Assembly (NCBI RefSeq): GCF_014654365.1
Contig: NZ_BNAY01000010.1
Coordinates: forward strand, 310,001-374,000
Length of the DNA: 64,000 bases
Origin: Amycolatopsis oliviviridis
GTDB taxonomy: Bacteria > Actinomycetota > Actinomycetes > Mycobacteriales > Pseudonocardiaceae
Reading direction: 5' to 3'
A program made the position numbers and the translations under genes. Below, piece by piece: positions 60,980 through 64,000 of the stretch; position 1 is the stretch's first letter; each line of letters starts with the position of its first letter. The notes below the pieces were generated by a model. That model saw only the letters and a program-made list of their open reading frames with translations. It ran no database searches and was not told where the DNA came from.

Positions 60980-63340
60980 CTAGATGCGGACGACCTGAGT
61001 CGCGCCGAAGGTGTCCTTCACCGGCACCTCCACGGTCTTACGCCGAACGGTCACGCGTACGACGTCCTGCCGCTGCGTCGGATCCGAAACGGTCAGCTGC
61101 CAGCCGTTCCCCGTCCGCCCCAGCGCCACCGACGCCGGTCCGGACACCGACACCTCGTCGACCGAGCCGGCGGCGAAGAAGTTCGCGAGCAGCGTCGCGT
61201 CCCACAGGCGGACCGCCTGCACGGTCGCGGTGTTGGACCGCACGCGCCACGACCAGGCCGAGGCGATCGTCTCCAGTACCGACGCGGTGGGCAGGACGGC
61301 GTAGGCGTAGCTCGCGCCCGAAGGAGCGGCCCCGTGCTCGATCACCAGCTTCTGGTAGCGCCGGGTGTAGGGCACCGTGGTGCCCTTGGTGTTGGCACCC
61401 TTGTCGACGTCGCGCCAGGTCCCCGTCCGGTCCTCGCGCAGCGCGGTCACCTCCGCGTCGTCGAGCAGGACGTACCCGCCGACCTTCTCCAGATGCAGCC
61501 AACGCTTGCGCCGCAAGGATTCCGACCCGTCGACGAGATGGCCGTCGGCGAGCAGGACCCCCGAGCCGTTCTCGCCGAGGTTGCGGTTCTCGATCGTGGT
61601 CCGGATCCGCTCGCCGGAGGCATCGGTGATCCCGGCACCGAGGCACACCACCCCCGACGGCGTGAAGAACCACGACTTCTTCGCGGTCAGCGTGCCGTCC
61701 TGCGAGACGAAGTCGAGGGCGTGCGCGCCGTGCCGCGCGTCCCAGCGGACCCCGCCGCAGTGATCCTTGCTGGTCAACGGCACCGACTCGAGTTTGGGGA
61801 GCGCCCCGCCCTTGGTGGTCGTGCCCGGCAGTAGTTGCGGATCGACGGTCGGCCAGTAGGCGTCGGTGAAGTGGTCCTTCGCCTTGGGCAGGAACAGATA
61901 CAGCGCACCGTCGCCGACGTGCCAGCCGTGCAGGTTCATCGAGTTGATCGACTCGTACCGCGAGATCCGCGTCGAGGCGACACCGAGCGAGGCCGACCAG
62001 CCTTCGCTGATGTGCACCATCCGGTCCTGCTGGCCGAACACCCGGTGCGTCGCGACCGTCGGCGCCGGGCGGATCCCGGTCGCCAGCAGCTCCTGCGCGA
62101 ACTCGACGCCGGGGATGCCGACGAGGTCGGGTCCCGGCGCGAACCGCTCGGGGTCGGGGATCTTCAGGTACGGCGCGAAGGTGTCCTCGGTGATCCACTT
62201 CGCGGCGAGCCCGCCGAGTTCCTCCTTGCGTTTCCCGCTCGCCGACCTCGCCAGCAGCACGACGGCGCCGGTGAGCTGGTGCCCGATGTCGTGCGCGGAT
62301 TCCCCTTGCCGGGAAAGGAACCGGCCACGGACCGACTCCATCAGCGCGCCCGCGTGGACGAAGGGCGCGAACGTGTCGGAGACCAGCGCGTACGCCGCGT
62401 CGCGGACGTCGGCGGGCAGTTCGAACTCCGTGCCCTTGGTGACGTGGATGGCGGACGCGACGGCGGTGAGCAGGATGATCCCGTAGTGCCCGGGATACGG
62501 CACCGAATCGTGCTGGAGGAACGAGCCGTCGGTGTGGAAGCCGTCCCCGGCGGCGCGGTGGAGCTTGGCGATGACGCTCGCCGCTCCCCCGCCTTCGACG
62601 TCGGTGAACGCCCCGGCACCGCGCTTGATCCGTTCGGCGTCGCCGAGCATCGCGCCGGAGACGATCGAGATCGTCGACTTGTCCGCGCGGTTGGCGCCGG
62701 TCTCGACGACGCTCGGGTTGTTCGTGCGGAGGTTCGGGTTACCGGAGAACTTCAGCACCGGTTTGAGGTAATTGGCGAGTTCGTCCTGGGTCAGCTCGTC
62801 GGCGACCGTCGCGAGGATGTGGAGCAGATAGAGCGGGATGCCGATCTCGTAGGTGTACCAGTTGCCGATCTCGGCGGTCTTCTCGCTGTACTGATCGCTG
62901 GTGTACAGCAGATCCAGTGCCGCCTTGATCCGGCCGAGCACGCCCGCGTCGCCGGCCAGCGCGCCGCCCGGGGTGCCCCAGTTGACCGTGATCGCACGGA
63001 GCCGGGCGTACATCGACGTCGTGTAGTCGCTGCCCGGGCCGAGCGGGAGGTCTTTCCACAGTGGACCGCCGCCGACCGTCATGCTGTCGTGGTAGGACTT
63101 CGCGACCCTGTCCAGGTTCGCCAGCGCGGCGGTGCGTTCCGCCGACGGCCGGTTGATCCCGGTCTGGAGTTCGCGGTAGCCGGTGACGATCGAGGCCATA
63201 CCGGCCGTCCCCGCCGCCACTGCGGACGCGGGCCGGGCTGACGAAGGGCTCGCGAGAGCGGTCGTGAGTGCGACCGAAGCGGCCGCTGCCGCGCCTCCCC
63301 GCAAGGCCGTTCTCCTGTCGACGTAACCGAATCCGGGCAT
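60980..63340 (-). CDS. Tat-exported polysaccharide lyase family 8
   Basis: A 786-residue lyase of the hyaluronate/chondroitin/xanthan lyase family, which cleaves uronic-acid-containing polysaccharides by beta-elimination. The N-terminus has a twin-arginine signal (VDRRTALRGGAAAAASVAL). The alpha-toroid catalytic domain shows the family text NWYTYEIGIPLYLL, GANRADKSTI (Asn), DGFHTDGSFLQHDSVPYPGH (His and Tyr) and RGRFLSR (Arg). Beta-sandwich domains follow (MVHISEGWSASLGVASTRIS to YAYAVLPTASV). The ATG at 63340 follows GGGAGG. It is cut off on both sides by hairpins and so is monocistronic. Confidence 0.92.
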   Translation of the reverse strand: MPGFGYVDRRTALRGGAAAAASVALTTALASPSSARPASAVAAGTAGMASIVTGYRELQTGINRPSAERTAALANLDRVAKSYHDSMTVGGGPLWKDLPLGPGSDYTTSMYARLRAITVNWGTPGGALAGDAGVLGRIKAALDLLYTSDQYSEKTAEIGNWYTYEIGIPLYLLHILATVADELTQDELANYLKPVLKFSGNPNLRTNNPSVVETGANRADKSTISIVSGAMLGDAERIKRGAGAFTDVEGGGAASVIAKLHRAAGDGFHTDGSFLQHDSVPYPGHYGIILLTAVASAIHVTKGTEFELPADVRDAAYALVSDTFAPFVHAGALMESVRGRFLSRQGESAHDIGHQLTGAVVLLARSASGKRKEELGGLAAKWITEDTFAPYLKIPDPERFAPGPDLVGIPGVEFAQELLATGIRPAPTVATHRVFGQQDRMVHISEGWSASLGVASTRISRYESINSMNLHGWHVGDGALYLFLPKAKDHFTDAYWPTVDPQLLPGTTTKGGALPKLESVPLTSKDHCGGVRWDARHGAHALDFVSQDGTLTAKKSWFFTPSGVVCLGAGITDASGERIRTTIENRNLGENGSGVLLADGHLVDGSESLRRKRWLHLEKVGGYVLLDDAEVTALREDRTGTWRDVDKGANTKGTTVPYTRRYQKLVIEHGAAPSGASYAYAVLPTASVLETIASAWSWRVRSNTATVQAVRLWDATLLANFFAAGSVDEVSVSGPASVALGRTGNGWQLTVSDPTQRQDVVRVTVRRKTVEVPVKDTFGATQVVRI

Positions 63341-63397
63341 GACGGAGCCTCCCAAAGGGTCGAAAGACAGCGATCAGGGGCGGCGGGTGGTGGGGCC

Positions 63398-63441
63398 TCG
63401 TGAGTGGCGATTCGGGTTGGAACCCGAATCGCCACTCACGA
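63398..63441 (-). terminator. Perfect 21-bp hairpin, third copy of the CGTGAGTGGCGATTCGGGT repeat
   Basis: The stem is 63398-63418 against 63421-63441 with only GG between; it contains both orientations of the repeat whose single arms bound the array at 55044-55568. It sits six bases past the aldehyde dehydrogenase stop and 58 bp before the lyase start, so a terminator role is likely. Confidence 0.8.
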
Positions 63442-63447
63442 CGGTTT

Positions 63448-64000
63448 CTAGCGTTTCCCGTCGGTCCTGCGGGGCAGGTCCCACGGGTTGTTCTCCTGCA
63501 ACGGTTCCGGCAGCAGCGCGTCGGGGAAGCCCTGCCAGGCGATCGGTCGCAGGAACCGCTCGATCGCGGCGGTGCCGACCGAGGTGCTGGTCGGCGCGGT
63601 GGTCGCCGGGTAGGGACCACCGTGTTCCTGTGCCCAGGTGACCGTGACGCCGGTCGGCCAGTCGTTCCACAGCAGGCGGCCGGCGACGCGGGTTAGTGAC
63701 GGGAGGACCGGGCGGATCCAGTCCACATCGGACTCTTCGCCCTGGATGGTCGCGGTGAGCCCGGGTTCCATCACGCCGAGCAGGCTGATCAGCTCGGCCT
63801 GGTCGGTGTAGGTGACGATCAGCGACGCCGGGCCGAAGCACTCCTCGCGGACCGTGTCGCCGTCGGCCAGGAAGTCCTTGGCGGTGGTGGCGAGCAGCGT
63901 CGCGCCGTGCGAGATCCCTTCGGCGCCACCGGACTCCGACAGCACCTCGACGCCCTCGACGTCGCTCAGCTTCGCCAGTCCGTCGGCGAAGCCCGCCGCG
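63448..64000 (-). CDS. Aldehyde dehydrogenase, alpha-ketoglutarate-semialdehyde type (N-terminus off window)
   Basis: The last 184 codons of an NAD(P)-dependent aldehyde dehydrogenase. The frame is open to the right edge, so the start and catalytic Cys domain are missing. The class is recognised from REECFGPASLIVTYTD (the conserved EEVFGP-type motif) and the ending VGTAAIERFLRPIAWQGFPD, found in 2,5-dioxovalerate (alpha-ketoglutaric semialdehyde) dehydrogenases of sugar-acid catabolism. A link with the adjacent lyase, which releases uronic acids, is plausible but inferred. Confidence 0.88.
   Translation of the reverse strand, partial: AAGFADGLAKLSDVEGVEVLSESGGAEGISHGATLLATTAKDFLADGDTVREECFGPASLIVTYTDQAELISLLGVMEPGLTATIQGEESDVDWIRPVLPSLTRVAGRLLWNDWPTGVTVTWAQEHGGPYPATTAPTSTSVGTAAIERFLRPIAWQGFPDALLPEPLQENNPWDLPRRTDGKR

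Overview
The window is high-GC actinobacterial DNA with strong third-position GC, and it carries GTG and TTG starts and AGGAG-type ribosome binding sites. Three markers point to the Pseudonocardiaceae, most likely Amycolatopsis or a close relative. They are an arabinogalactan-type envelope locus (AftD, DUF3068/PorA and DUF2613 families, and homologues of the Mycobacterium tuberculosis Rv0224c-Rv0227c block), several large BTAD (AfsR/SARP-type) regulators, and many secreted hydrolases. The genus is an inference; no rRNA gene is present. I see no tRNA, rRNA or CRISPR array.

1-7.1 kb: an MMPL transporter cut by the left edge with a divergent TetR regulator, a small unknown gene, then a histidine kinase, response regulator and BTAD-NTPase regulator joined by stop/start overlaps. 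7.2-14.7 kb: metabolic genes, namely a YjbR-like protein, a secreted SGNH hydrolase, an FAD reductase plus cyclopropane-type fatty-acid methyltransferase pair (tuberculostearic-acid type), a ThDP enzyme broken by a frameshift beside its cyclase-family partner, and a GNAT acetyltransferase. 14.7-18.1 kb: a small island of foreign appearance, with a long hairpin, an IS30 transposase tail, a DUF222-HNH protein and a dGTPase-like HD enzyme.

18.2-32.3 kb: an ECF41 sigma factor, a secreted GH16 glycosidase facing a GntR/UTRA regulator across a likely operator, and a three-domain nuclease-helicase (Cas4/RecB-like, RNase H-like, SF1 helicase) overlapping a 98-residue gene. Next come a second BTAD-NTPase regulator, a haloacetate-dehalogenase-like hydrolase, a SigD/ShbA-like sigma factor, a secreted SH3-peptidase and a PucR-type regulator. 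32.3-52.7 kb: the envelope block, with DUF3068, methyltransferase, GT4 glycosyltransferase, condensation-like acyltransferase, DUF2613, two GT-C-like membrane proteins, a Wzx/MATE-like flippase, AftD, a second methyltransferase, a VWA-SBP lipid-anchored or membrane protein, a GGDEF/degenerate-EAL protein and a secreted esterase. A palindrome of the form TTACC-N4-GGTAA recurs in most of the promoter regions of this block and suggests one shared regulator.

52.7-64 kb: a P450, a DUF574 methyltransferase, a 525-bp intergenic array of nested palindromes bounded by a 19-bp inverted repeat, a secreted NTF2-like protein, a third BTAD-NTPase regulator, two alpha/beta hydrolases, a Tat-exported polysaccharide lyase 8, and the C-terminal part of an alpha-ketoglutarate-semialdehyde-type aldehyde dehydrogenase that runs off the right edge. 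The only gene-free stretches above 300 bp are 14654-15400 and 55049-55574; both are described below.
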